A stretch of DNA of 64,000 nt from Phytobacter diazotrophicus (GCA_004346725.1 SMDE01000007.1:186001-250000); one strand, 5' to 3'. Positions 1 through 8,539 are shown, counted from the stretch's first letter. Translations and numbers: made by a program. Notes: generated by a model from the sequence alone, not told the origin.

Positions 1-410
1 CGGTTCTCTGCGCTGGTGAATGAGTTGTTGGTGATGCTGTTGGTTTCTGCCGCTTCTGCTGATGTTTTGTTTTTCATGTTGCGAGCCATGTAAATGGAGT
101 ACGCAACGGAGGCTGCGGCGATGACCAGCGTTGCCACCAGCGCAAAGGTGCCGGTTATCGCCCCGTCAATGACCGGTACGAATAACACGGTCGAGCCGTC
201 GGGAAGCCTCCTGTCCAGATGAAGAGACAGCGTTTCATCAGTAACATCGTTCCCCGCAACCCGCAGACGAATACGCGATGATAAAAAATCCTTTTTCAGA
301 GCCGGACATTGTGCGAGCAGCAAGCGAATTCCCTGTGCCGGGGTGTCGACGCTCAATACGACCTTGCGGAAATGTCGGCGGAGATGCCCCGCAAATCTAA
401 AGATGAGCAC
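1..410 (-). CDS. tail assembly protein I-like (partial, runs off left edge)
   Basis: Reading leftwards from a GTG at 408-410, preceded by a GGAGG ribosome site, the frame is open to the window edge. It matches the lambda gpI (TapI) pattern: a ubiquitin-like N-terminal part (starts LIFRFAGHLRRHF, with RLPDGSTVLFVPVIDGA about residues 70-85), then a glycine/alanine hydrophobic stretch (about residues 85-110). In lambda this protein acts in tail-tip assembly and is absent from the mature tail. It overlaps the end of the K-like gene by 58 bases, as I overlaps K in lambda. The C-terminus is outside the window. The GTG start is inferred from the ribosome site and alignment with the family N-terminus. 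Confidence 0.8.
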   Translation of the reverse strand, partial: MLIFRFAGHLRRHFRKVVLSVDTPAQGIRLLLAQCPALKKDFLSSRIRLRVAGNDVTDETLSLHLDRRLPDGSTVLFVPVIDGAITGTFALVATLVIAAASVAYSIYMARNMKNKTSAEAAETNSITNNSFTSAEN

Positions 411-1072
411 AGTTCATGCCTCCAGTTTGAATGGGTTTGCTTCTGATACGCGAGCCGGTAATCTTCGCGCCTGCTGAGGTGCCCTGCACAGTCGTGATGC
501 AGCACCTTTCCGCCTTCAAGCAGGATCATCGCGTGGCAGGGGTCAGCACCCGGGAATGGGCAACGGATGATGACGTCGCCAGGTTGAGCAGTAATGATAT
601 CAACCGGCTGAAAACCACTGGCCTGCATGTTTTTCAGGTAAAGATTTTCGCCGCGCAGCCACCAGCCATCGGTACGTTCAAAATCAGGCAGATCAATGCC
701 GCAAAGATGGTATGCATCACGAAAGAGCGTATAGCAGTCCGTCACGCCGTGTTCGAAGCGGCGGCCAAGCAGATGTTGTACCGGACGAAACTTGCGCAGC
801 ATGCCGTTGCATGCCAGCCACCACGGCAACCCGGTAATAACCTGGTACTGCCGATCTGCACCAGAGAGCACCGGGTAATTTCGGGGGTGAGAATGAAATA
901 TCGCAGTGACCTCGCCTGTATCTTCTGCAGCCAGCCAGTCATCATCACCAATACGAAAATGCTGATCCGGCTGAGGATGAGTGTTACGACAGTGAAATAT
1001 CCGCTCGTTATCGATGATCAATGCGCACACTTCATCCTGTGACGTTGCCGCATAATCAATTAGTTGCTGCAT
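353..1072 (-). CDS. tail assembly protein K-like (JAB/MPN + NlpC/P60 hydrolase)
   Basis: This 239-residue protein has the two-domain layout of lambda gpK. The N-terminal JAB/MPN-type metalloprotease motif is visible as FHSHPRNYPVLSGAD (about residues 59-73, the HxH...SxxD pattern). The C-terminal half is NlpC/P60-like, with a candidate catalytic Cys in GVTDCYTLF (about residue 113) and a His in DPCHAMILL (about residue 179). In lambda-like phages it acts in tail-tip assembly and may cut cell-wall peptides during entry. It starts where the L-like gene stops and overlaps the I-like gene, so translation is probably coupled along the tail-tip block. Confidence 0.9.
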   Translation of the reverse strand: MQQLIDYAATSQDEVCALIIDNERIFHCRNTHPQPDQHFRIGDDDWLAAEDTGEVTAIFHSHPRNYPVLSGADRQYQVITGLPWWLACNGMLRKFRPVQHLLGRRFEHGVTDCYTLFRDAYHLCGIDLPDFERTDGWWLRGENLYLKNMQASGFQPVDIITAQPGDVIIRCPFPGADPCHAMILLEGGKVLHHDCAGHLSRREDYRLAYQKQTHSNWRHELCSSLDLRGISADISARSY

Positions 1073-1779
1073 CAGGAAACCTTATCTGATCCGGGGAAAC
1101 TACTGATGGGGAGAACCTGAGGTCGCGGATAGCGCAGCCGACAGCCCGTTTTTCTGTGTGAACATTTGTCGAGTGCAGGACTGCTCGTCGGATTATCACG
1201 CTCATCCGCAACTGGTGGCCCGTCATAGTTACAACCGGTGCCGCGATAAGACCACTGACATACGTCTGCAAGAATAGTGCGGGCCGGGATAATCGCGTTG
1301 TCGCAGTCGATGGGCGTCGCCAGTGTGTATATGACCTGTTCACCGGCGATTTCATCTGTCATTTCTTCCACGACATAACGCGATACCGCTTCCATTGAGG
1401 GATCCGCATCCGGGTTGCCGTTCGGAAAATTTATGGCATCGAGATGTTTAACCGGAACCTGACGACGAGTAATCACCACGCCCAGCAGGTCGCCAAAATC
1501 ATGGTTAATGCCAACGATGAGCCCTGCAACGTCTGCCACAGCCATCTGTGGGCGCGCGTACGTGCCTTCGTTTTTACTCTCGAACCCTTCAACGGTGATC
1601 GGATAGGCCTGGTACTGGTAGCCCTTCCAGATAACGTCGCCGTAATAGCCATTGGTACCGGAATGGAAGAGAATTAAGTCGCCACCGTATGGCTGCAGGT
1701 CGGCTTCAAAGAGGTCGATGAATGCGCCAACGCCAGCATCAACGCTTTCGATAATTAGCTCAGGTGGAATATCGCGCAC
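1072..1779 (-). CDS. minor tail protein L-like
   Basis: This is a tail-tip subunit of the lambda gpL family, about 235 residues against 232 in lambda. Shared signatures are FPNGNPDADPSMEAVSRY, WSYRGTGCNYDGP and a Cys-containing C-terminus (DKCSHRKTGC); in lambda this end binds an iron-sulfur cluster. I place the start at the GTG at 1777-1779, which has a GGAG site and gives MRDIPPELIIE. A longer frame to 1833 would begin inside the terminator hairpin at 1793-1815 and add 18 residues unlike the family. Its stop overlaps the start of the K-like gene. Confidence 0.87.
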   Translation of the reverse strand: MRDIPPELIIESVDAGVGAFIDLFEADLQPYGGDLILFHSGTNGYYGDVIWKGYQYQAYPITVEGFESKNEGTYARPQMAVADVAGLIVGINHDFGDLLGVVITRRQVPVKHLDAINFPNGNPDADPSMEAVSRYVVEEMTDEIAGEQVIYTLATPIDCDNAIIPARTILADVCQWSYRGTGCNYDGPPVADERDNPTSSPALDKCSHRKTGCRLRYPRPQVLPISSFPGSDKVS

Positions 1780-1792
1780 AGATTTCTCCAAT

Positions 1793-1815
1793 AAAAAAGG
1801 CCGCACGCGGCGGCC
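1793..1815 (-). terminator. intrinsic terminator (leftward)
   Basis: GGCCGC and GCGGCC arms (1799-1804 and 1810-1815) are flanked by an A-run on the plus strand, which is a T-run for leftward RNA. It sits between a pair of small genes and the L-like gene, inside the late operon, so late transcription must pass it. Confidence 0.75.
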
Positions 1816-1953
1816 AGGTAAACAGGTGATCAAATATCAGGATGTGATATATCCGAAAGCCTGGATATGGTGAAGGCTCAGCCCGTCAGCGGCGGGATGC
1901 TGGCGCACTCTGGGAAGGAGGGATGGCTGATTACCTCTGATTAAGGAAAAGAA

Positions 1954-2214
1954 ATGTCTGATAACATCATCTTGCAAGAAAAAATTGACCAACTGGAAAA
2001 GGAATTAAGCATTCAAAAGACAGCTAATAGCTTAGTTTTCGGGGCCTTAATAACCTCTATAAATGCATTATATCCTAATAAAGATTTACGGGAGAGATTA
2101 ACCAAGTTAACGAAGGAGAATCTTAACCCTGAAAGGGTTCAAAACATTCCTAATCTTTACGAAGCTTTTCTTGAAGCTGCGAGAATACTGGGGACTGATA
2201 AATCTCCTGAATAA
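1954..2214 (+). CDS. small phage protein of unknown function, opposite strand to late operon
   Basis: This 86-residue frame starts at an ATG after an AAGGAAAAG ribosome site and begins MSDNIILQEKIDQLEKEL. It looks like a short coiled-coil helix followed by helical segments, and the codons are more AT-rich than the flanking tail genes. I do not recognise a family. It runs against the leftward late operon, so it would be transcribed separately, possibly in the lysogen. Its 3' end overlaps the convergent small gene at 2150-2308 by 65 bases. Confidence 0.55.
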   Translation: MSDNIILQEKIDQLEKELSIQKTANSLVFGALITSINALYPNKDLRERLTKLTKENLNPERVQNIPNLYEAFLEAARILGTDKSPE

Positions 2215-2308
2215 TTCCGTCAACCAAGGCAGTCAATTCCTGTTTAGCTTTGATTTTAAAGGTTGTGGCAGCCTTTTCCCGCGCTGCAACTCGTTTCTCT
2301 AAAGTCAT
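2150..2308 (-). CDS. small hypothetical phage protein
   Basis: This frame of about 52 residues begins MTLEKRVAAREKAATTF, with an AAGGATAAG ribosome site upstream of the ATG at 2306-2308. A longer version from 2338 would overlap the M-like gene. It is mostly charged and helical, with no recognised domain. It overlaps the 3' end of the convergent gene at 1954-2214, so the two messages could form a duplex. The leftward terminator at 1793-1815 is the first one downstream of it. Confidence 0.45.
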   Translation of the reverse strand: MTLEKRVAAREKAATTFKIKAKQELTALVDGIIQEIYQSPVFSQLQEKLRKD

Positions 2309-2318
2309 GATCTTATCC

Positions 2319-2672
2319 TTATCGTGATACTTGTTCAAATGTGGCCGTTAGTTCGTATAGCGGCCCGTTTTTGGTCATACTCCAAGAGCGACAGACAAAC
2401 AGTTTCTGCACTCCCGTGTCCGATGGTGTCCAGTAAAACGACTCGACGGCCATTCTTGCTTTCAGAAATGCTTCGGCTTGTCGAGCTGCGTTCTGTGTAT
2501 TGCATTTAGCATCGTCTACACCCTTGAAAGTTAACGAGTACTTATCCATTAAAGGGTTGATGCCTTTTGTCTGGCGCTGTTCGTATCCATCACCCAATTT
2601 GACGACAGATACGTTTGGCGTTCGCTCGACGCTATAGCCCTTCTCTGGGGACCATGTGAAGGTTTCTGGCAT
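2319..2672 (-). CDS. minor tail protein M-like
   Basis: This 117-residue tail-tip protein is of the lambda gpM family. It begins MPETFTWSPEKGYSVERTPNV and contains the typical KLGDGYEQRQTKGIN segment and a C-terminal YELTATFEQV strand. It follows the tape-measure gene with a one-base ATGA-type overlap and precedes the L-like gene, which is the lambda order H-M-L-K-I. The role is structural, at the distal tail tip. Confidence 0.9.
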   Translation of the reverse strand: MPETFTWSPEKGYSVERTPNVSVVKLGDGYEQRQTKGINPLMDKYSLTFKGVDDAKCNTQNAARQAEAFLKARMAVESFYWTPSDTGVQKLFVCRSWSMTKNGPLYELTATFEQVSR

Positions 2673-5600
2673 TATTTTCTCCTCGGCTGGATCATGCCGT
2701 TGGGACGATTTGCCTGATCGTTTATCTGGAACAAAGCAACCCGCTTCATCATGGATTCCATCTGTTTTATAGTGGCCTGGTCGATGCCTCCGGTAGTGTT
2801 GATTTCAAAGCTGATATGCTGAACGACGCTACCACCACCGCCATTGCCCTGCATATCCTTATTACTGATCACCCGTCCATTGTCACCAGGAATCATGTAC
2901 TGGCTGCCATTGCTGGCTTTGAAGATTTCAGGCTTGCCGCCCTCACCTACACGGTACATTGAGTTTGCCGAAACAGGGCCGCCGTTATAACGGGCACCCG
3001 CAAGCGCCATACCCTTTGCAGACAAAAGAGAACCGGCGTAGGCAGCCTGCCCAACAGCCGCCGCGCTACCATACGTTGCAATTGATGCGCTGACTGCAGC
3101 GGGTGCCCATGCAGAAGCAGCCGCAGTAGCTTGGGCCATTGTGGACGCCAGCGACGCTGCGGCTGCGGCCTGTCCCATCAACTGGGCCTTAACCCACTCA
3201 ATGCCCATCTGAACAAGGCTGGTGATTACGCTGTTAAGTATCGTTGAACCAATATTGGCAAACGCCTCCTGCAAACTCTGCGTACCGTTAATCAGCCCGG
3301 TTAACGCACTCGACGCACCACTTTGCAATCCTTCAAGTGAAGACGCCAATAGTTCATTCGCCTGACTCTGGTTACGATAAATTTCCCACTGCGCGGCGAT
3401 GCGCTGCTGTTCGTACTGCGTATCTGCAGCGTTACGAAGCGCCAGCGCATTCTCATGCGTCAGTACACCCTGCTGCTCAAACTGCTGGATCAGTGCCAGT
3501 TCCTGTGCATGCTGGTTTGCCAGGCGCTGCACAGGATCGACCTCTCCGGCCGCCGACTGCAGTGGCGTCACTGCCTGCTGTGCACGGATTTTTGCAAGAT
3601 TCACCTGGTGTTGCTGTTCCAGTTGTTCACTGGTCTGGTCGTACTGCTGTTGCGTGATTTTCTTCGCATCCAGAGCCGTTTTCAGGTCTTGCATATCCTG
3701 TTTATAGGACGCGTTTTCCTTCGTCTCAGGAAGCAGCTTTTCGGCAGCGGCCTGGGCTTTGAGCGCGTTAGCAGTATCCCATTTTTGCGCGGCATACTGC
3801 CCCGCCAGCGCGATTTGTTGTTGCGTGGCCCCTTTACCAAGTGACTGCTGAGCGGTAAGGATTGCCTGCTCACGGCTTAATTGCTGAGTGCTATCTGCTG
3901 CCAGTTCTGACTGCTGTTTCAGGTTAGCCAGTTTCTGGGCGATAGACTCTGCCTGGTTTGCTGATTTTTTACCCTGCGACTCAGCTTCTGCTGCCGCCTT
4001 TCTTCGTGCCTCCTCAGCCTTTTCCAGATCAAAATCTGCACCAGCTCGTTCGCGAGCCAGCCGGACATAATTTTCGGTATCTTCTGGCGATGCATTATCT
4101 TTTGCCGCCAGATTCCTGATGTCCTGCTCTGCTTTTAACTGGGCTCGTTTTCTCTCGTTTAATTCACTTTGGAGAGTTATCTGATCCTGCTGCTTATCTA
4201 AATAATCCTGAATATCTTTCGGACGGTCGACCATAAGACTGCGGGAGTTAAATTTGTCTTTTGCTCTGGCAGCAAAATTAATCATATTCCCCAATTGACT
4301 CATCATTCCCGCCGCTACACCAGCCTGTTCTCCATCGCGCCGAAGCAAATCAATGCCTTGCTTCATAGTTCCGTTTAGCGTAGCGCGTCCAATGTTAATA
4401 GCGTTTTGGGTCTGGCTAAGCCGGTTCTGCGCTCTTTCCAGATTCAATGTTGCAATTGAAAGTTTATCTTGCGCCCCTCCCAAAGCCTCGGCAGCTTGCC
4501 TGCCTCTCGTTGTATTGGTGCCCCAATTATTAATTTCTTTTTGCTGAAATTGGACGGCATAAGTTGCGTCATTGAATTCCTTTTTTGCTTCGGCAACAGC
4601 GTCACTTAATTCAGGAAGACTTTGGCTCATTTTAGCGATGGAAGCTGACAATTCTATGTGAGACATCGTCTGGAATTTGGCGCTCAACTCGTTCACGCCA
4701 TCGGCGAGATTATTGGCATCGTCTCTTGCTTCTTTTGCTCGCTGGGAAAAGTAGAAGATAGCGCTGGCCGCAAGCATGGCTGCGCCACCAGCACCACCGA
4801 CTAACCGCAACGCTCTGCTTGCAAGGCTGGAACCAGCAGATGCTGCAGTCTGGGCAGCATTGCTTGCCACTAGCGCCCTGTTGTAATTAGCTACAGCAGC
4901 AGTAGCTGCAATTCTCGCGGCTGACAGGCGTTGCTCGGCAGCGGCAGAATTCGTCGCACTAATGGCCGTTAACTTCATCATTTCAGCAAGACGAATCTCA
5001 TCCAGCGCCCGTTCTTTAGTGACTGTAGCGGCCCGGAGATCAGCAGCCGCTTTGTTCGCAGTAGCCTGTGCGGATGCCATTTCTGCAGCTGCCTGATTTC
5101 GTGCCGCTGCGGCTGCTTTAACCTTTTCCGCCGTGGCGATCGTCAATGCGCCAACGTAACGACTCCCCATAACAGCAGCGGCGGCAGTCAAAACCAAACT
5201 TAACGAGGAAATGTTTTCACTCACGCTAATGACGGAGTCGTTGAATACCGCCACGCCGGCTTTAACAGTAGAGTTTTCACCAAAGAATTTGGTGATGTTA
5301 TTTCCTGCAACCTGCAAAGCCTGGCTGATAGTTGTTGTGGTTTTGGCAAATTCATTGCCAATAGTGGCACCCTGCGAAAGCAACCCCTTCACAACGACAT
5401 CGGTAGTCAGCTTACCCTGCGCCGCCATATTACGCATTTGCCCGATGCTGACACCCATTGAGTCAGCGAGAGCAACAATAAGGCGGTTACCCTGTTCGTT
5501 TACAGAGTTGAATTCTTCACCACGTAGAGCACCAGATGCCAGCCCCTGAGACAACTGAATGATGGCGTTTTCAGCTTCCTGCGCAGTGGCTCCGGAGACA

Positions 5601-6049
5601 ACAAACCCCTGGTTAATTATTGTTGTGAGTCTGGATAAGTCATCCGCGCTGGAGCCATATTGCCGCGTTGCTCTTTCGAGTCTTGCATAAAGGGATGCTG
5701 TCGCGTCAAGGCTGCTTCTGGTTTGCTGAGTAATATTAAAAACGCGTTCGGTTACATCGACTAACTGCTCGCTGGGGCGCAATGAATTGGAAAGTTTGTT
5801 GTTTACGGTAGCCCATGCGTCGGCATATTCAGCCACCTGCTGTACAGACAATGCAGCAGTAAGAGAGACTGCGACACGCGACAAACCGGACATAGATTTC
5901 TCTGTCCTGCCAATTGCGTCCGTAGAAGCATCAAACTTTTTCTCCATTTGATCCAGGCGTTCATTGACCTGCTTCTGCCCAATAAGCAACGGCTCAACAT
6001 CAGCACTAACGGTGTAAACGATACTTCCTGCATCCTGTTCTGAGGTCAT
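2672..6049 (-). CDS. tail tape measure protein
   Basis: At 1125 residues this is the longest late gene. It begins MTSEQDAGSIVYTVSADVEP. The N-terminal third carries the tape-measure domain typical of lambdoid phages (SSLDATASLYARLERATRQYG; GEEFNSVNEQGNRLI). The centre is alanine/glutamine-rich coiled coil with a hydrophobic stretch near residues 410-430, and the C-terminus has YMIPGDNGRVISNKDM. It sets tail length and is ejected with DNA; at about 0.15 nm per residue the tail would be roughly 170 nm (inference). It lies between the chaperone/lipoprotein segment and M. Confidence 0.93.
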   Translation of the reverse strand: MTSEQDAGSIVYTVSADVEPLLIGQKQVNERLDQMEKKFDASTDAIGRTEKSMSGLSRVAVSLTAALSVQQVAEYADAWATVNNKLSNSLRPSEQLVDVTERVFNITQQTRSSLDATASLYARLERATRQYGSSADDLSRLTTIINQGFVVSGATAQEAENAIIQLSQGLASGALRGEEFNSVNEQGNRLIVALADSMGVSIGQMRNMAAQGKLTTDVVVKGLLSQGATIGNEFAKTTTTISQALQVAGNNITKFFGENSTVKAGVAVFNDSVISVSENISSLSLVLTAAAAVMGSRYVGALTIATAEKVKAAAAARNQAAAEMASAQATANKAAADLRAATVTKERALDEIRLAEMMKLTAISATNSAAAEQRLSAARIAATAAVANYNRALVASNAAQTAASAGSSLASRALRLVGGAGGAAMLAASAIFYFSQRAKEARDDANNLADGVNELSAKFQTMSHIELSASIAKMSQSLPELSDAVAEAKKEFNDATYAVQFQQKEINNWGTNTTRGRQAAEALGGAQDKLSIATLNLERAQNRLSQTQNAINIGRATLNGTMKQGIDLLRRDGEQAGVAAGMMSQLGNMINFAARAKDKFNSRSLMVDRPKDIQDYLDKQQDQITLQSELNERKRAQLKAEQDIRNLAAKDNASPEDTENYVRLARERAGADFDLEKAEEARRKAAAEAESQGKKSANQAESIAQKLANLKQQSELAADSTQQLSREQAILTAQQSLGKGATQQQIALAGQYAAQKWDTANALKAQAAAEKLLPETKENASYKQDMQDLKTALDAKKITQQQYDQTSEQLEQQHQVNLAKIRAQQAVTPLQSAAGEVDPVQRLANQHAQELALIQQFEQQGVLTHENALALRNAADTQYEQQRIAAQWEIYRNQSQANELLASSLEGLQSGASSALTGLINGTQSLQEAFANIGSTILNSVITSLVQMGIEWVKAQLMGQAAAAASLASTMAQATAAASAWAPAAVSASIATYGSAAAVGQAAYAGSLLSAKGMALAGARYNGGPVSANSMYRVGEGGKPEIFKASNGSQYMIPGDNGRVISNKDMQGNGGGGSVVQHISFEINTTGGIDQATIKQMESMMKRVALFQINDQANRPNGMIQPRRK

Positions 6050-6068
6050 TTACTTTTCTCCGGGCAAT

Positions 6069-6090
6069 AAAAAACCCCGCCGTAGCGAGG
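6069..6090 (-). terminator. terminator of the lipoprotein gene
   Basis: In leftward RNA, CCUCGC pairs with GCGGGG across a four-base loop and is followed by a U-run (plus-strand A-run 6069-6074). It directly follows the lipoprotein gene and precedes the tape-measure gene. Together with the promoter at 6526-6553 it makes a self-contained unit. Confidence 0.75.
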
Positions 6091-6113
6091 TTTGCTTTCT
6101 AAGTAAAGCGGGC

Positions 6114-6494
6114 TTAATCCGCCCATCCAGACTTGGTATTAATAGCTGACTCAGCCATTGTATATTTTTGAACCTTATCGTCCTTAAATAGGACTGTCAG
6201 CTCTTTCTTGGTTCCGTTGGTACCATTATGAAATAATCCATAGAACGGAATAAATGTGGTGCCGTTTATTTTTACCTTCGCGAAAGAATATTTCCAAATC
6301 TCATTCCCACCATCGGTGTAGGAAACATTATCGGGAGAACCGAAAACAGATTTAACTTCTGCCTTAGTGGTCTTGCCTTCCTGAATCTTGGTCTGAACGC
6401 TTGTTTCAGTCTCGTTCTTCAACTGCTGGTTACCAGAGGAGGCGCAGCCAGCTAAAAGTGCCACTCCGAGCGCTATCATTACTATTTTTTTCAT
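6114..6494 (-). CDS. BamE/OmlA-like lipoprotein, probable lysogenic-conversion moron
   Basis: This is a predicted outer-membrane lipoprotein of about 126 residues. The signal peptide MKKIVMIALGVALLAGC ends in a clear lipobox (LAGC). The mature part has the small-lipoprotein pattern of the SmpA/OmlA/BamE fold (KAEVKSVFGSPDNVSY...EIWKY). I chose the ATG at 6492-6494, which has an AGAAGGAT site; a longer frame to 6527 lacks a signal-peptide start. It lies between the tail chaperone and the tape-measure gene with its own promoter and terminator. Phage lipoproteins placed like this often block receptors against superinfection, but nothing here proves that role. Confidence 0.8.
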   Translation of the reverse strand: MKKIVMIALGVALLAGCASSGNQQLKNETETSVQTKIQEGKTTKAEVKSVFGSPDNVSYTDGGNEIWKYSFAKVKINGTTFIPFYGLFHNGTNGTKKELTVLFKDDKVQKYTMAESAINTKSGWAD

Positions 6495-6525
6495 CAACAT
6501 TATCCTTCTAATTACAATCAGAAGC

Positions 6526-6553
6526 ATCTTAATGAAAGAGTGATTTGTTGCAA
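6526..6553 (-). promoter_or_regulatory. sigma70-type promoter for the lipoprotein gene
   Basis: Leftward TTGCAA (6548-6553), a 16-base spacer and TAAGAT (6526-6531) lie about 32 bases upstream of the lipoprotein start, in the gap between two late genes. It would allow expression from the prophage without Q. Confidence 0.6.
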
Positions 6554-6613
6554 CGGCATTATCTGATTTATTGAACTCAGGCCACTAAGAAACCCTCAGT
6601 TAAGCGATTAAAA

Positions 6614-7291
6614 TTATTGACTCTGTTTTTCTTTGGTGATGCGTCGAGCTTTCCGAGCCAAATAATCATCGGCCACCGCGTCGTACTCTTCTCTGGTGAA
6701 CCCTTTTTGATCCGGATATTTGGCGGCCAGCAGGAGCTGAAACTCTGTCATGGTCAACGCAGCAGCCTCATCGCGACCCATGCCGAAATGCGAGCGCGCG
6801 GCGCTGATGTAATCGAACGCCCTGAACTCGCTCGTCGTTTCACCAGATTCGTGGCGCTGCAGGCGGCGTACCTTAGCTTTGCCGACGACACCGTGCTGCA
6901 TTAACTGCTGTGCAATCACAACTATGTCATTGCGCGGAATCATGCCGGGCCGATACACGACATAGCGTGACCACCCTTTCCACTCTCCGATAATGGCCGT
7001 CAGGTCTTCTTCGCAGCAGGATTGCATCACGTGCATGGACGCCGACAGCAGGCGTTCAGACAGGAGGTTAAAAGACGGCGACACCCAGGCGGGAACGCAT
7101 CTCAGCGCCCCTGCGCAAGCCACCAGCAACTGCTGTGTATCGCTGCCATTGACGGTGCCGTAAATCCTCACAATCTCGGCCGGTTCTCCCAGGCGGGCCA
7201 TCGCAGCGAATGAGGGGCGCAGCAGGAAATCTTTACCCCCTTCCCGGCTGTCACTGATGCCGATTTCGCCAATTTCTTTTAATGCTGTCAT
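6614..7291 (-). CDS. tail assembly chaperone (DUF6246-like)
   Basis: This 225-residue protein begins MTALKEIGEIGISDSREGGK and resembles the tail-assembly chaperones encoded between the tube and tape-measure genes of non-lambda siphophages (for example HFGMGRDEAAALTMTEFQLLLAAKYPDQ). The position, directly after the tail tube and before the tape measure, supports the role of coating the tape measure during assembly. I looked for a lambda G/GT-like frameshift near the 3' end; a -1 shift would add only about eight residues, so a long T-type extension is not present. Confidence 0.75.
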   Translation of the reverse strand: MTALKEIGEIGISDSREGGKDFLLRPSFAAMARLGEPAEIVRIYGTVNGSDTQQLLVACAGALRCVPAWVSPSFNLLSERLLSASMHVMQSCCEEDLTAIIGEWKGWSRYVVYRPGMIPRNDIVVIAQQLMQHGVVGKAKVRRLQRHESGETTSEFRAFDYISAARSHFGMGRDEAAALTMTEFQLLLAAKYPDQKGFTREEYDAVADDYLARKARRITKEKQSQ

Positions 7292-7348
7292 AGGCCATTC
7301 CGTGAACGATTATTATCAAGGGCAGCTCGCCACCCTTTGTAATAGCCA

Positions 7349-8092
7349 TTAGCTGACGGTAACGGTGTGCGTGGCAACCTTATTGCCGTCGACGGTATTA
7401 ACGACGATTTGCGCGGTACCCGTCGCAACACGGGTGACCGTGACTGTATTTCCGGAAGCCGTTGCTGTGGCTTTCGTTGCGTCAGTCGTAGCAATGGTGA
7501 AGCCTTTGTTGCTGGCATCGGCCGGGGCGATATTCACCGTAAACGTGCTGGTACTGCCTGCAGCCCCTGTGCTGGTTGTCGGGGTAAGCGTCACGCCAGT
7601 CACAGGGATATCGGTGACTTCGTTCACTTCGATAGTGCTCGCATCGCCGACTTTGAACTCAGTAGAAAACGTCACGATGTCGTTGGTTCCACCGTCAGAG
7701 CTCAGCGCCGTGATGTTCATATAACCGATAAACTCAACCGGGCCATAATCCATGCGCACCCACAGACCGGGCTGACGCTTGGCCTTAAGCTCACCAGCAA
7801 AATAAGCGATGTACCTGCCAACGCCGTACTGATCCAGCTTATCCTTTTTGCGAACCTCACCCTCAAAGCTGAGAGTGAAATCACTGTTGGTGATGATGGT
7901 TTCGACATAGCCGCCGCCGTCATCTGCATCACTGGTCACGCTGTTCGGGTTAAAGTCGAAACCCTTCGACGTGCCCGCAGCTAAAGACTTCCACTCAGAT
8001 TCAAGCGGTTTGACATCCGGGCAGCCGTCAGCGACTTCAAGCACGACCGCGCCACCGAACAGGCGCTCGTTTGAGTTCTGGCAATCAGCCAT
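7349..8092 (-). CDS. major tail tube protein with C-terminal Ig-like (BIG2) domain
   Basis: This is a 247-residue tube subunit in the lambda gpV position. The N-terminal part (about 1-155) is the tube domain. The C-terminal part (about 160-247) is a bacterial Ig-like BIG2 domain, seen as VTGVTLTPTTSTGAAG followed by alternating short strands ending VATHTVTVS. Such domains decorate the tail surface and may bind carbohydrate or cell surface weakly. It follows the tail terminator gene, and a terminator-like hairpin (8115-8139) lies just upstream. Confidence 0.9.
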   Translation of the reverse strand: MADCQNSNERLFGGAVVLEVADGCPDVKPLESEWKSLAAGTSKGFDFNPNSVTSDADDGGGYVETIITNSDFTLSFEGEVRKKDKLDQYGVGRYIAYFAGELKAKRQPGLWVRMDYGPVEFIGYMNITALSSDGGTNDIVTFSTEFKVGDASTIEVNEVTDIPVTGVTLTPTTSTGAAGSTSTFTVNIAPADASNKGFTIATTDATKATATASGNTVTVTRVATGTAQIVVNTVDGNKVATHTVTVS

Positions 8093-8114
8093 GTGAAACT
8101 CCTCTTTGACGTAT

Positions 8115-8139
8115 AAAAGAAAACCCGCCGGAGCGGGTT
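8115..8139 (-). terminator. intrinsic terminator-like hairpin within late operon
   Basis: AACCCGC and GCGGGTT arms around a CGGA loop, with TTTTCTTTT after the stem in leftward RNA, lie between the tail terminator and tail tube genes. It may adjust relative expression or be bypassed by Q-modified polymerase. Confidence 0.6.
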
Positions 8140-8155
8140 ATTTGGTTGGGAATGG

Positions 8156-8539
8156 CTATTCGCCGTAGGTGCAGGCGAACTGGAGTCGGAAGACTATTCG
8201 CCCTTCTTCTGTGAGCACCGGAGCGGGGATTGCGCCCATGTTCTGGATATAGCCGACGCAGTCGTCAGCCATGGGATTGGACTGTACATAATCAACGATA
8301 CGCTGCACTGCATTAAGCGCCTCGCCGCGTTTGTCCTTCGCGCCGACAACATCGACCAGGACGTAATAATCAGAGCCCAGCGCATTCCTGATTGCTGAGC
8401 CACCGTTTGGCCTGAATACCATCACCGCCATCGACGAGTCGCCGGGGTCATCGTATAAAAGCTTCTGCACCATGAAACCGTCTGTAAGCCCGGCGTCACC
8501 GAACATGTTACGGACGCGCTCATGCATCATCGGTGTCAT
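8156..8539 (-). CDS. tail terminator protein (gpU-like)
   Basis: This 127-residue protein sits between the gp10-like connector and the tail tube gene, the place of the tail terminator (lambda gpU). It has the family pattern SDYYVLVDVVGAKDKRGEALNAVQRI and ends FRLQFACTYGE. The protein caps the tail when the tube reaches full length and joins it to the head. The stop overlaps the start of nothing downstream; its own start overlaps the stop of the gp10-like gene by four bases (ATGA). Confidence 0.82.
   Translation of the reverse strand: MTPMMHERVRNMFGDAGLTDGFMVQKLLYDDPGDSSMAVMVFRPNGGSAIRNALGSDYYVLVDVVGAKDKRGEALNAVQRIVDYVQSNPMADDCVGYIQNMGAIPAPVLTEEGRIVFRLQFACTYGE

Noticed and set aside
431-1042. 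203-codon plus-strand frame
   Set aside because: It is antisense to the well-supported K-like gene, has no ribosome site and no domain pattern.
6614-6640. Lambda G/GT-like programmed frameshift at the end of the tail chaperone
   Set aside because: The AAAGAAAAAC run could slip, but the -1 frame adds only about eight codons before a stop and there is no long second frame.
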